19,473 bases of DNA from Lachnospiraceae bacterium (GTDB lineage Bacteria > Bacillota_A > Clostridia > Lachnospirales > Lachnospiraceae), in contig JAFSFU010000014.1 in the NCBI GenBank assembly GCA_017435025.1, positions 1 to 19,473 on the forward strand. The letters run 5' to 3'. The position numbers were made by a program, and so were the translations under genes. The notes below the pieces were generated by a model, which saw nothing but the letters and a program-made list of their open reading frames with translations, searched no databases and was not told where the DNA came from. Of the stretch, positions 7,440 to 15,941 are shown one piece after another. Position 1 is the first letter of the stretch, and the number at the start of each line of letters is the position of its first letter.

Positions 7440-10400
7440 ATGGAGCAGAAATTGATGATGACGGTGGATGTGAGCAATGTCCTGAATTATGCATTACAGC
7501 AGAACGGAGCAGCACTGGTAAGGGAAATATATCTGAAAAATGAAACCGGAACGGATCTTGAGAATCTGGTTGTCCGCGTGTGTTCGGACGTGGATCTGAT
7601 CGAGCCGTTTACGCAGGGCATTCAGGTGCTGCCGCATGGAGATGAGATTCGTCTGAGAAATCTTGATATTCATGTAAAAGGCGAGTACCTGGCATCTCTG
7701 ACGGAGCGCGTTTTTTGCAATCTGCAGGTGGAGATGTGCAGCGGGGAAGAATGCTTTGCTTCCGAAAGCAAACCGCTCACGGCCCTGGCTTACGACGAGT
7801 GGCCGGGACTCAAGTATTATCCGGACCTGCTGGCGACCTTCGTGACACCGAATCATCCGGTGGTGGCAGAGCTGGTTCTTTCTGCATCCAAATGGCTGGA
7901 AACCTGGACAAAGAATCCGTCTTTGGACGGTTACCAGAGCAAAGATCAGAACCGCGTGAAGATGATGGCGGCGGCTGTGTACGCAGCGCTGCAGGAACGG
8001 AATATCACATATGCGGTGCATCCGGCAAGTTTTGAATCCGTTGGACAGCGGGTGCGGCTGGCAGATGCGGTGATGAAACAGCATATGGGTAACTGCATGG
8101 ACATGACACTGCTTTACGCGGCATGTCTGGAATCAATGGGATTGAACCCGTTTTTGATCTTGATGAACGGACATATATTTGCCGGCGTATGGCTGGTGGA
8201 GGAATCTTTTGCAGATCCGATCGTGGATGATCCGACCCAGCTGGAGAAGCGCATGGCAAGAGGAATCCATGAACTTCTTGTGGTTGAGTGTACGATGATG
8301 TGCGCCGGAAAAACCAATGATTTTGATGCGGCGATGAAAGCGGCGGAACAGCAGATCGGAAACTACAGTGAGTTCCTCTTTGCGATCGATGTGAAGCGTG
8401 CAAGAAAGAGCGGAATTCGTCCGCTGCCGATCCGGATCAAAACTGAGACCGGTTATGTGGTTCAGCACGATAATCGCAGTGCAGATGAGATCACTGCCGT
8501 TCCGGACAGATTAGATCCGACCTTTATCTATAAGCAGGGACAGGAGACGGAGCAGGCAACAAGAGCCGGACAGTGGGAGCGAAAACTTCTGGATCTCAGC
8601 CTGAGAAACATGCTGATCAACATGCGGTTGACCAAATCGGTCGTGCCGCTGCTCTCAGGAGCTTTGGGTGATCTGGAGGATGCTCTGGCAGACGGAGAAG
8701 AGTTCCAGGTTCTTCCTCGCCCGCAGGAGTGGGAGCTGAAAGAGGTGGATGCGTTCACGCTGGAGAACACCAACGACCTGGGACCGTACGGAGAACTGAT
8801 CGCACTGGAATGCAAGCATAAAAAATTACATACCATCTACTCCGAAAAAGAACTGAACAGCACACTTACAAAAATCTATCGCTCAGCGAAGACATCTATG
8901 GAGGAAAACGGTGCCAGCACTTTATATATGGTTATGGGTCTCCTGCGATGGTTCGAAGATAAACACAGCAAGACTCCGAAATATGCACCGCTCGTTCTGG
9001 TGCCCATCGATATCATCCGCAAATCGGCAAGCAAAGGCTATGTGCTGCGGATGCGCGACGACGATGCCCAGATCAATATCACATTATTGGAATTTTTAAA
9101 ACAGACCTTCGATATCCGAATCCATGGACTGAACCCGCTTCCGATGGACGAGCATGGTCTCGACATGAAGAAGATTTTTGCGACCGTTCGCTACGGTATC
9201 ATGGATGAAACCATGTGGGATGTGATTGAGTCCGGTTTTATTGGTAACTTCTCGTTCTCTCAGTTTGTCATGTGGAACGACATCCGCAGCCGCAGCGATA
9301 TTCTGGAGCGAAATAAAGTGGTTCGCAGTTTAATGAACGGTGCAGTGGATTGGGACTGCACAATTCCGGAACAGGTGGATACGGACGAAGCTTATCTTCC
9401 GATCGCGGCTGATGCGTCACAGCTTCGCGCCATCAACATGGCGGCCAACGACGTGAGTTTCGTCCTTCACGGCCCGCCGGGAACCGGCAAGTCCCAGACC
9501 ATCACGGCCATGATCGCCAACGCCCTGACGAAAGGAAAGACGGTTCTCTTTGTGGCGGAGAAAATGGCGGCTCTCGAAGTGGTAGAACGCCGTCTGGATA
9601 ATCTTGGGATCGGTGATTTCTGCCTGGAACTCCATTCCAATAAGGCAGTGAAAAAGAATGTTCTGGACCAGTTAAAGCGTGGTCTGGAGATCAATAAGAG
9701 TTTATTTGATACAGAGTACGATAAAAAGATTGAAGATATCCGCGGCATGCGTGCGCGCCTGGATGCCTATGTTCGCGCACTCCATAAACGACGCCCGTTC
9801 GGAAAGTCCATGCGCGAGATGATCGATTATTACGAGCAGGTACCGGACTACGGAAAAGAGCTTCGTTTCGAGCGTGATTTTGCGGCGGCACTTACCCAGA
9901 GTGAATTGAACAATCAGAGATATTTGTTAGAGCGTCTGGCAGCAGCCGGCAAAGCGGTGGGACATCCTTGCGGACATCCGCTGACACCGGTACATACCGC
10001 ATCCTATTCCCAGACACTGAAAATGGAACTGGAAGAGACAATCCGCGTTTATCAGGATTCCGTTCGTAAGTTCCGGGACAGCCTGCATAAGTTTGCCGGC
10101 ATGGTGGAAAAAGATGCGCCAAATACAGAGATGCAGTGGAAAAAGCTGTGCAGTGACGCGTCCGGTATCCGAATGGCAGAGGAGATCCCAGCATTCCTGA
10201 TGGATCTGGAATCTTTCTCCCAGCAGTTTAAACAGCCGTATTTATACCTGCAGAAACGTCATGCATTCGAAGAGAAAAAACAGCAGTTTGCTGACCGCTG
10301 GAATGAAAATTTCCTGCGGATGGACATGGAACCGTTCCGCAGTCGGTATGAAGAGGCCGGCAGCAAGCTCCTCGGTAAACGACGTGCCTTCGCTGCGCTC

Positions 10401-12599
10401 ACATCAGAACTTCAGGCGTACGCCAAGTTCCAGGTGGTGACCGAGCAGATTCCGGTGCTCCTGACCGATGTGACCTTCTATCAGCAGGAGCAGAAAGAGA
10501 TCGAAGATCTTTATCGTGATTTTACGCCACAGTGGCAGGAGCTTTTGGAACAGTATCCGACCGCAGAGGAGCTGCAGGAGTATGAAAATCGCACCCGCGC
10601 GATATTGGATATTGTGACGCCGTTCCGTGAAAAGATCCGCGCGTTGAAGTTTAACGGTCAGTTTGACGCATGTATGGAGGCAGCAGCTGCGGTGCATCGG
10701 GATATGGAACAGATGGAGTCCGCCGAGGAAGTGCTGTACGATCTGTTAGAGGTGGCATTTGGAAAGCCGGAAGAGGCGACCACCAGCTGGTTCGACCACC
10801 GACTGGGCGTGTGCGATCGTATTTTAGAGAATAAGGGACAGATCAAAGACTGGATCGTATACCGTCAGTTCTCCCAGGAGTGCCGCAGTGCGGGGCTTGG
10901 ATGTGTCTGCGATGCGTATGAGGATGGCATGTCCCATGAACAGATGATGGATATCTACATGAAATCCATCTATAAAGCGATGATCTTATCCGTGATCGAA
11001 GAAGAACCGGCGCTCAACGGTTTCACCGGTACCGGATTCAACGAGCGGATCCAGCAGTTCAAGAAACTGGATCTGGAATTTATGGAACTGACCAAGGAAG
11101 AAGTAAAGTGCAGACTGACACAGAATCTGCCGCGGGATAACGATTCCGTGCAGATCAGCAAGGAGTTGAACGTCCTGCGCCGTGCCATCAGCAGCAACGG
11201 ACGCGGATTATCCATTCGCGCACTGTTTGATCAGATTCCGACTATTTTACCGAAATTGTGTCCATGTATGCTGATGAGCCCGATCTCTGTGGCCCAGTAT
11301 CTGTCTGTGGATAATGAATTGTTTGATATTGTTGTATTTGACGAAGCGTCCCAGCTTCCGACCTGTAAGGCGGTCGGTGTGCTGGCGCGCGGTAAAAATT
11401 CCGTGGTCGTGGGCGACCCGAATCAGATGCCGCCGACCAGTTTCTTTGCCGGAAATATGGTAGATGAGGACAACCTGGATATTGAGGATCTGGACAGCAT
11501 CCTCGATGACTGTTTGGCGCTCGGAATGCCGCAGGCGCACCTGAAATGGCATTATCGCAGCCGCCATGAAAGTCTCATCGCATTCAGCAACCAGGAGTTC
11601 TACGAGAATTCCATGCTCACCTTCCCATCGGTCAACGACCGTGAGAAGCGTGTGAAACTGGTGAAAGTGGAAGGACATTTTGAGCGCGGCAGGAGCCGTG
11701 TGAACCGTGGCGAGGCAAAGGCGATCGTGGAAGAAATTCTGCGTCGATACAACGATCCGATGCTGAAAAAACAGACCGTCGGTGTGGTAACATTTAATAT
11801 CAGCCAGCAGATTTTGATCGAGGATATGCTGCAGTCAGAATTCCAAAAGAATGCGGATTTCGATCTCTGGGCCAACTCCGGTGAAGAGCCGTTGTTCGTC
11901 AAGAATCTGGAGAACGTTCAGGGCGATGAGCGTGACGTGATCCTGTTCTCCGTGGCTTTCGGTCCGGATGCGGAGGGTAAGATGTCCCTGAACTTTGGTC
12001 CGATCAATAACCAGGGAGGATGGAAACGACTGAACGTAGCCGTGACGAGAGCCCGCGAGGCCATGATGGTATTTACGATCATGACAGCGGACATGATCAA
12101 CCTGAAACGCACCCGCTCCAGAGGTGTGGAGGCGTTGAAGAATTTCCTGGAATTTGCGGAGCGCGGCATTCTGCAGTCCGATTACAGGACCATGACCACA
12201 TCCAAATATCAGGGTATTCTGAACCGCATCTGCAAGGAACTGGAGAGCGCCGGCTATGAATACGAGAAGGCGGTCGGCCATTCCGATTTCAAGATCGACC
12301 TGGCTGTACAGAACCCGTACAACGAGGACGAATACTTGCTCGGTATCATGTTGGACGGCGATTCCTACCGTCGTTCCGCCAACACAAAAGACCGTGAAGT
12401 GGCACAGATCAATGTGCTGAGCGGTCTTGGATGGAACCTGCACCGCATGTGGACCATGGACTGGTGGGACAACCGGGAGAAAGAACTGGCGAAGTTGCTC
12501 CAGATTCTGGAAGAAAAGAAGATTGAGGCCTTTGACCGCAAGAAGAAGGCAGAAGCAATAAATAAAAATATCATGGATGACAGAAAGGAAATAGAATAG
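7440..12599 (+). CDS. DUF4011 / superfamily I helicase / Vsr-like nuclease fusion with N-terminal transglutaminase-like domain (Hhe-type candidate defence protein)
   Basis: A 1719-residue multidomain protein. Residues about 100-270 look like a transglutaminase fold with a Cys-His-Asp triad: C219 (GNCMD), H245 (NGHIFAG) and D259. DUF4011 follows from about 375 (KLLDLSLRNMLIN). The helicase core is split. Walker A is GPPGTGKS with K684. After a long, partly helical insert come Walker B D1301-E1302 (DEAS), GDPNQ at about 1325-1329, WHYRSRHESL, NVQGDERDVI and the arginine motif VAVTRARE. The C-terminus is an MTES_1575/Vsr-like endonuclease fold (D1620, DG at 1639). The same domains define Hhe (DUF4011-helicase-Vsr) proteins in antiphage surveys. 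ATG 7440 fits the GGGGTG ribosome binding site; TTG 7437 is an alternative. Confidence 0.9.
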   Translation: MEQKLMMTVDVSNVLNYALQQNGAALVREIYLKNETGTDLENLVVRVCSDVDLIEPFTQGIQVLPHGDEIRLRNLDIHVKGEYLASLTERVFCNLQVEMCSGEECFASESKPLTALAYDEWPGLKYYPDLLATFVTPNHPVVAELVLSASKWLETWTKNPSLDGYQSKDQNRVKMMAAAVYAALQERNITYAVHPASFESVGQRVRLADAVMKQHMGNCMDMTLLYAACLESMGLNPFLILMNGHIFAGVWLVEESFADPIVDDPTQLEKRMARGIHELLVVECTMMCAGKTNDFDAAMKAAEQQIGNYSEFLFAIDVKRARKSGIRPLPIRIKTETGYVVQHDNRSADEITAVPDRLDPTFIYKQGQETEQATRAGQWERKLLDLSLRNMLINMRLTKSVVPLLSGALGDLEDALADGEEFQVLPRPQEWELKEVDAFTLENTNDLGPYGELIALECKHKKLHTIYSEKELNSTLTKIYRSAKTSMEENGASTLYMVMGLLRWFEDKHSKTPKYAPLVLVPIDIIRKSASKGYVLRMRDDDAQINITLLEFLKQTFDIRIHGLNPLPMDEHGLDMKKIFATVRYGIMDETMWDVIESGFIGNFSFSQFVMWNDIRSRSDILERNKVVRSLMNGAVDWDCTIPEQVDTDEAYLPIAADASQLRAINMAANDVSFVLHGPPGTGKSQTITAMIANALTKGKTVLFVAEKMAALEVVERRLDNLGIGDFCLELHSNKAVKKNVLDQLKRGLEINKSLFDTEYDKKIEDIRGMRARLDAYVRALHKRRPFGKSMREMIDYYEQVPDYGKELRFERDFAAALTQSELNNQRYLLERLAAAGKAVGHPCGHPLTPVHTASYSQTLKMELEETIRVYQDSVRKFRDSLHKFAGMVEKDAPNTEMQWKKLCSDASGIRMAEEIPAFLMDLESFSQQFKQPYLYLQKRHAFEEKKQQFADRWNENFLRMDMEPFRSRYEEAGSKLLGKRRAFAALTSELQAYAKFQVVTEQIPVLLTDVTFYQQEQKEIEDLYRDFTPQWQELLEQYPTAEELQEYENRTRAILDIVTPFREKIRALKFNGQFDACMEAAAAVHRDMEQMESAEEVLYDLLEVAFGKPEEATTSWFDHRLGVCDRILENKGQIKDWIVYRQFSQECRSAGLGCVCDAYEDGMSHEQMMDIYMKSIYKAMILSVIEEEPALNGFTGTGFNERIQQFKKLDLEFMELTKEEVKCRLTQNLPRDNDSVQISKELNVLRRAISSNGRGLSIRALFDQIPTILPKLCPCMLMSPISVAQYLSVDNELFDIVVFDEASQLPTCKAVGVLARGKNSVVVGDPNQMPPTSFFAGNMVDEDNLDIEDLDSILDDCLALGMPQAHLKWHYRSRHESLIAFSNQEFYENSMLTFPSVNDREKRVKLVKVEGHFERGRSRVNRGEAKAIVEEILRRYNDPMLKKQTVGVVTFNISQQILIEDMLQSEFQKNADFDLWANSGEEPLFVKNLENVQGDERDVILFSVAFGPDAEGKMSLNFGPINNQGGWKRLNVAVTRAREAMMVFTIMTADMINLKRTRSRGVEALKNFLEFAERGILQSDYRTMTTSKYQGILNRICKELESAGYEYEKAVGHSDFKIDLAVQNPYNEDEYLLGIMLDGDSYRRSANTKDREVAQINVLSGLGWNLHRMWTMDWWDNREKELAKLLQILEEKKIEAFDRKKKAEAINKNIMDDRKEIE

Positions 12600-12615
12600 A
12601 TATTAGTAAGGAAAG

Positions 12616-12654
12616 AGCAGTACCTGGTATAAACACCGGGTGCTGCTTATTTTT
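12616..12654 (+). terminator. Strong intrinsic terminator between the helicase and the VWA gene
   Basis: AGCAGTACCTGGT (12616-12628) pairs with ACCGGGTGCTGCT (12635-12647) over 13 positions (two G-U pairs) with a 6-base loop, followed by TATTTTT. It implies that the VWA-phosphatase-kinase genes have their own promoter or depend on read-through. A TATACT (12695-12700) lies downstream, but without a convincing -35 box. Confidence 0.88.
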
Positions 12655-12741
12655 GTTGTTTGTTTGGCAGAGAAAAAAATTTTTTTCCGTCCCATATACT
12701 GTTCTTGCAAGGAAAAATCTCAAAATGAAGGAGGAAAATGT

Positions 12742-13527
12742 ATGATGAGTGAGATGAAGAATCATGAGGGAAGGATGAATGGATTTGCAAGGAGAACTCT
12801 ACTGCTGAATGTGGATATCGATGTTTCCGGATCCATGAAAGGACCGAAGATCGATTATGCGAACCGGGCATTGGCTCAGGCAGTAGATACGGTCGGTCAG
12901 TTCTGTGAGGAACAGAATGTACGTCTTCTTGTTTCTGTGGTGCGCTTCTCAGACTATGCAGAGTTTGTCAAACGAATGGAGGAATACCGAGCGGAAACGT
13001 TCCGGTGGACCACATTGGAGGCGTCCGGTTCCACGGAAATGGGAAAGAGTTTCAAAGAACTTTGTTCTCTGAGCAAAAATGAGATTGAGGGACAGTATCG
13101 CCTGCTGCCGCCGGTGGATCTTCTGATCTCTGACGGCTATAGTACCTGCAGTGAATCGGAATTGAATGGGGCGCTGGATATGTTGGCGAATCATCCGCTC
13201 CACAAAAAGGCTATCCGTGTGCCAATCGGAATCGGAACAAAAAGAGAGGATGGAACATACTCCTTTGATGAAGCGACATTGAAGCGATTCGGCAATCAGA
13301 ATCTGCTTCTGACAGCAGAAAATGTGGATGAGCTGGTAAAGGCAATCCTTTGGACAAGTCTTTCTGCCAGCCAGATGTCGGTAACACCCGAAGCGATGGA
13401 CAGCAAAAATCTGGGAGAACATTTGGAAAAACAGCGTGGACTTTTCGAGGGAAGTATCGGCGGCGCGATCATGATTCCAAGTGCAATCGTAGACGAGGAG
13501 GCAGAAACTCAGAAAAAATTCATTTAG
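12742..13527 (+). CDS. VWA domain protein, TerY-like (first gene of a TerY-P-type triad)
   Basis: A 261-residue cytoplasmic protein with a single von Willebrand factor A domain over about residues 18-220. The metal-ion-dependent adhesion site is complete: D27-x-S29-x-S31 (DVSGS), T98 (SGSTEMG) and D131 (LISDGYS). TerY-like VWA proteins are thought to act as scaffolds or targets in Ter-linked and phosphorylation-triad systems. About 40 residues of glycine- and isoleucine-containing tail follow. The start ATG 12742 follows AAGGAGG; the frame is open further upstream, but that part overlaps the terminator region and lacks a ribosome binding site. The phosphatase gene starts 11 bases downstream. 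Confidence 0.88.
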   Translation: MMSEMKNHEGRMNGFARRTLLLNVDIDVSGSMKGPKIDYANRALAQAVDTVGQFCEEQNVRLLVSVVRFSDYAEFVKRMEEYRAETFRWTTLEASGSTEMGKSFKELCSLSKNEIEGQYRLLPPVDLLISDGYSTCSESELNGALDMLANHPLHKKAIRVPIGIGTKREDGTYSFDEATLKRFGNQNLLLTAENVDELVKAILWTSLSASQMSVTPEAMDSKNLGEHLEKQRGLFEGSIGGAIMIPSAIVDEEAETQKKFI

Positions 13528-13538
13528 GAGGAATCGAC

Positions 13539-14489
13539 ATGAAAAGAAGTAAGATATTTGCAATTTCCCAAACAGGTGTCAGCCATTTATCGGCTGACAC
13601 CTCCAGATGCTTTTCGCCATGTCAGGATGCATACAAGATCATGAATTTTTCCGATTCAGATATTTTGGATTATCGCGGATATTTGAACGGCACAATTCTT
13701 GCAGTGGCGGACGGCCATGGGAATCCGATTTGTCATGGCAGTTCTGAGTTCGGCTCCAGGCTGGCGGTGGAGGCGGCTGTCGAGTGTATGATGGATCTGG
13801 TGAAAGAATATGAGAAAACTCTGGATGCCAATGTTTTTCAATATTTTCCTAAAATGGTCGTGACAATCTGGAGAGACTGGGTGATGGAACATGCAAAAGG
13901 CAGGTTTCCGGAGCAGGATCTGAAGCGGAGATTTAAAAACGAACAGGCATATGAGGCATACGAGCAGAGGATCTTCATGGATTATGGAAGCACGCTGCTG
14001 GCTGCTGTTGCAATACCGGAAACCCAGCTGTTGGTTGCTGCACAGATTGGAGACGGAGATCTGCTGTTTCTGTGCCGGTCGGATAAAAACGGGGAAGTAC
14101 GTCGTCTGATTCGTGGAAATCCGGAGCAGGAATTCGGAAGCAATCGCACGGACAGCCTTTGTATGCATGATGCGGAGAAAAAGTTTCAGATGCTGATTCT
14201 GGATGGAAGTGAAGATGAAGCAGTGAGAGAGCAGCTGGATGATTATGTTCTTATGCTGGCTACAGACGGAATCTCATCGGCAGCACTGTCGGACTATCAC
14301 TTTTTATCGGATTTTTGCCGGCCCTGGATGAGCGGATACATGAATGTGGAACGAAAGGACGAGAGAAAACGCTTAGAGGAACTGTTTGGCCAGATCATGG
14401 AAAAGGACATGCGGTTTTATTCAAGTGATGACATGACTGTGGTGCTGATGGCTGTCAATGATCGTATGGAAAAGGATTCCAAATGCTGA
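13539..14489 (+). CDS. PP2C-family Ser/Thr protein phosphatase (triad member)
   Basis: A 316-residue PP2C-type, metal-dependent phosphatase that would remove phosphate from Ser/Thr residues, presumably opposing the kinase next door. The N-terminal segment ISQTGVSHL...CQDAY is typical of the PP2C_2 family. Metal ligands are in place: D58 in DGHG (58-61), D172/D174 in GDGD, D243 in ATDG and D298 in SSDDMTVV. ATG 13539 is chosen because AGGAGG (13526-13531) lies 7 bases upstream, and homology begins directly after it. A longer open frame from 13350 overlaps the VWA gene and lacks support. A perfect 11-bp hairpin lies within codons 12-22. Confidence 0.9.
   Translation: MKRSKIFAISQTGVSHLSADTSRCFSPCQDAYKIMNFSDSDILDYRGYLNGTILAVADGHGNPICHGSSEFGSRLAVEAAVECMMDLVKEYEKTLDANVFQYFPKMVVTIWRDWVMEHAKGRFPEQDLKRRFKNEQAYEAYEQRIFMDYGSTLLAAVAIPETQLLVAAQIGDGDLLFLCRSDKNGEVRRLIRGNPEQEFGSNRTDSLCMHDAEKKFQMLILDGSEDEAVREQLDDYVLMLATDGISSAALSDYHFLSDFCRPWMSGYMNVERKDERKRLEELFGQIMEKDMRFYSSDDMTVVLMAVNDRMEKDSKC
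13574..13602 (+). repeat. Perfect 11-bp inverted repeat inside the PP2C coding sequence
   Basis: AGGTGTCAGCC (13574-13584) and GGCTGACACCT (13592-13602) are exact reverse complements around the 7-base loop ATTTATC. The stem starts 35 bases after the phosphatase ATG. No T-run follows, so it is not a terminator. It may modulate translation elongation, mRNA stability or protein binding; function is unproven. Confidence 0.7.
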
Positions 14490-14511
14490 AGGTTAAGGAA
14501 AAGGAGGGGAA

Positions 14512-15495
14512 ATGGGCGTAAAGTCATCAAATCAGATAAAAACAATCCGTTTGCAAGATGGCACAGCCGGAAAAACTCTTCGAATTAAGGGAACTCCGGT
14601 TGGAAGCGGAAAGCAGGGAGCGGTCTATGTGAAACAGGCCAGAGGAAATGCTTCCAAACAGGCCGTGAAAATTTTTCATGGCTGCTCAAGAGATGCAGAA
14701 GAATGTATAAAAAAACTCACAACCGTAAAATTCCCTAAGAATCTGCCAATCTGCCGACCGAAAAAATGGTTCAGAACAGAAGGCGGCCAATTCGGGTATG
14801 TGATGGACTTGAAAAAGGAGGGGTATGTGGAATATAAAGATCTGCTCCGTATCTTGTCGGAACAAGGATCCGGGTCCATAGAACTTCCCAATCTGCTGAT
14901 CTTATGCCGCATTGGTTATGGACTGGCGGAAATTGTTGACTGCATTCATGAAATGGGGTGGGTGTTTCCGGATCTTTCGGAAAATAACTTTGCTTTTCAT
15001 CCTAAGAACGGCACGGTTGTCCTGTTCGATACGGACAATCTGCGTGAGATTTCGGAAGCGGCATCGGGAAACATTGCGATACGGGGAACTTATGGGAGCA
15101 TGGCGCCGGAACTGGTGCTGGGTCAAACGTATCCCAATGTGCATAGTGACAACTTTGCGCTTGCCAGTGTAATCTTTCAGATGTTTCTGCATCATTATCC
15201 GTACGATGGAAAAGCAATGATGGAGGAGATCAATGATGCAGAATACTACCGGAAATATCATGGAACCGATCCGGTATTCATCTTTTCCCGGTCAAGAAGA
15301 GACCGGGCATTGCCCAAAACCGGGTATTATGAAAAAATGTGGGATGAATGGGAACATGTAATTCCCACGGAACTCCGGGCAATGTTTTCCAGAACCTTTG
15401 AAACAGGAGCCAAACAGCCTCAAAACAGACCGAATGCGAAGGAGTGGATGGCTTTATTTGGGAAGCTGGCCGGCCGCGTGTCATATTGTCCCTAG
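14512..15495 (+). CDS. Ser/Thr-type protein kinase (triad member)
   Basis: A 327-residue eukaryotic-like kinase with no transmembrane segment or extracellular sensor. The glycine loop is GSGKQGAVY (31-39) and the ATP-binding lysine K53 sits in AVKIF. The catalytic loop FPDLSENN carries D154 and N159 at the HRDxxxxN spacing, though the H and R are replaced by F and P. D173 (LFDTDN) takes the place of the DFG aspartate, and MAPE ends at E200. These features fit the atypical kinases paired with TerY-like VWA and PP2C proteins. The start ATG 14512 follows AAGGAGGGG (14501-14509), 22 bases after the phosphatase stop. It probably phosphorylates a partner of this system. Confidence 0.88.
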   Translation: MGVKSSNQIKTIRLQDGTAGKTLRIKGTPVGSGKQGAVYVKQARGNASKQAVKIFHGCSRDAEECIKKLTTVKFPKNLPICRPKKWFRTEGGQFGYVMDLKKEGYVEYKDLLRILSEQGSGSIELPNLLILCRIGYGLAEIVDCIHEMGWVFPDLSENNFAFHPKNGTVVLFDTDNLREISEAASGNIAIRGTYGSMAPELVLGQTYPNVHSDNFALASVIFQMFLHHYPYDGKAMMEEINDAEYYRKYHGTDPVFIFSRSRRDRALPKTGYYEKMWDEWEHVIPTELRAMFSRTFETGAKQPQNRPNAKEWMALFGKLAGRVSYCP

Positions 15496-15507
15496 TGCCG
15501 CCATGAA

Positions 15508-15894
15508 ATGTTTACAGAAGGAATGATCTTCGATTGTCCTGTCTGCAGGAAAAAAAGCAGAATCCCCTATCTTATGGTACATGCGAATGAAAACACCTGT
15601 CGGATCCCGTTCTATAAGAATCTGGAAATCAGCGCTTTTGAAATAGAAGGAAAATGTGATAAAAAGCGGGATTTTCTATTCCATGATGGGGTTCGTCCAA
15701 TCATAAAGGTGGCAGAAAGCAACGGAAAGCCGTATTTGGTAAATCTGGACCCCAGAGAAAAGACATGGATCTGCGCTTACGGACCGATCGAGCAGTCCAT
15801 GGAGTACGGGGATGGGAATCTGTTGGCAAAGAATGTGTGTGTGCGTATTCCCATGGAGCAGGGGGAGTGGGTGATCACGATGGGAGAACAATGA
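15508..15894 (+). CDS. Unknown 128-residue CxxC protein at the end of the triad
   Basis: I do not recognise the family. The protein begins with a CPVCRKK motif (C10, C13), and two more cysteines follow at 31 and 50, so a small zinc-binding module is possible. The rest is mixed beta-rich sequence ending in a basic-to-acidic stretch (NVCVRIPMEQGEWVITMG), with no membrane segment. It starts 12 bases after the kinase stop without a clear ribosome binding site, which suggests translational coupling. Its position makes it a candidate substrate, adaptor or FHA-like partner of the triad, but nothing in the sequence proves that. ATG 15523 is a possible later start. Confidence 0.65.
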   Translation: MFTEGMIFDCPVCRKKSRIPYLMVHANENTCRIPFYKNLEISAFEIEGKCDKKRDFLFHDGVRPIIKVAESNGKPYLVNLDPREKTWICAYGPIEQSMEYGDGNLLAKNVCVRIPMEQGEWVITMGEQ

Positions 15895-15941
15895 CGAGAG
15901 TGTAAGATGCACTCATTGGGAAGTGAAAGGAGAGGGATTGT

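Noticed and set aside
12640..12741. Upstream extension of the VWA frame
   Set aside because: The extension would begin inside the helicase terminator and has no ribosome binding site, whereas ATG 12742 follows AAGGAGG at good spacing.
13350..13538. Upstream extension of the PP2C frame with an earlier ATG
   Set aside because: It overlaps the VWA gene in another frame, its translation is basic and low in structure, and the AGGAGG site and family homology both point to ATG 13539.
15287..15307. CCCGGTC/GACCGGG inverted repeat inside the kinase gene
   Set aside because: The stem is only 7 bp with a 7-base loop in mid-gene, no T-run follows, and it is within what chance allows in 19 kb.
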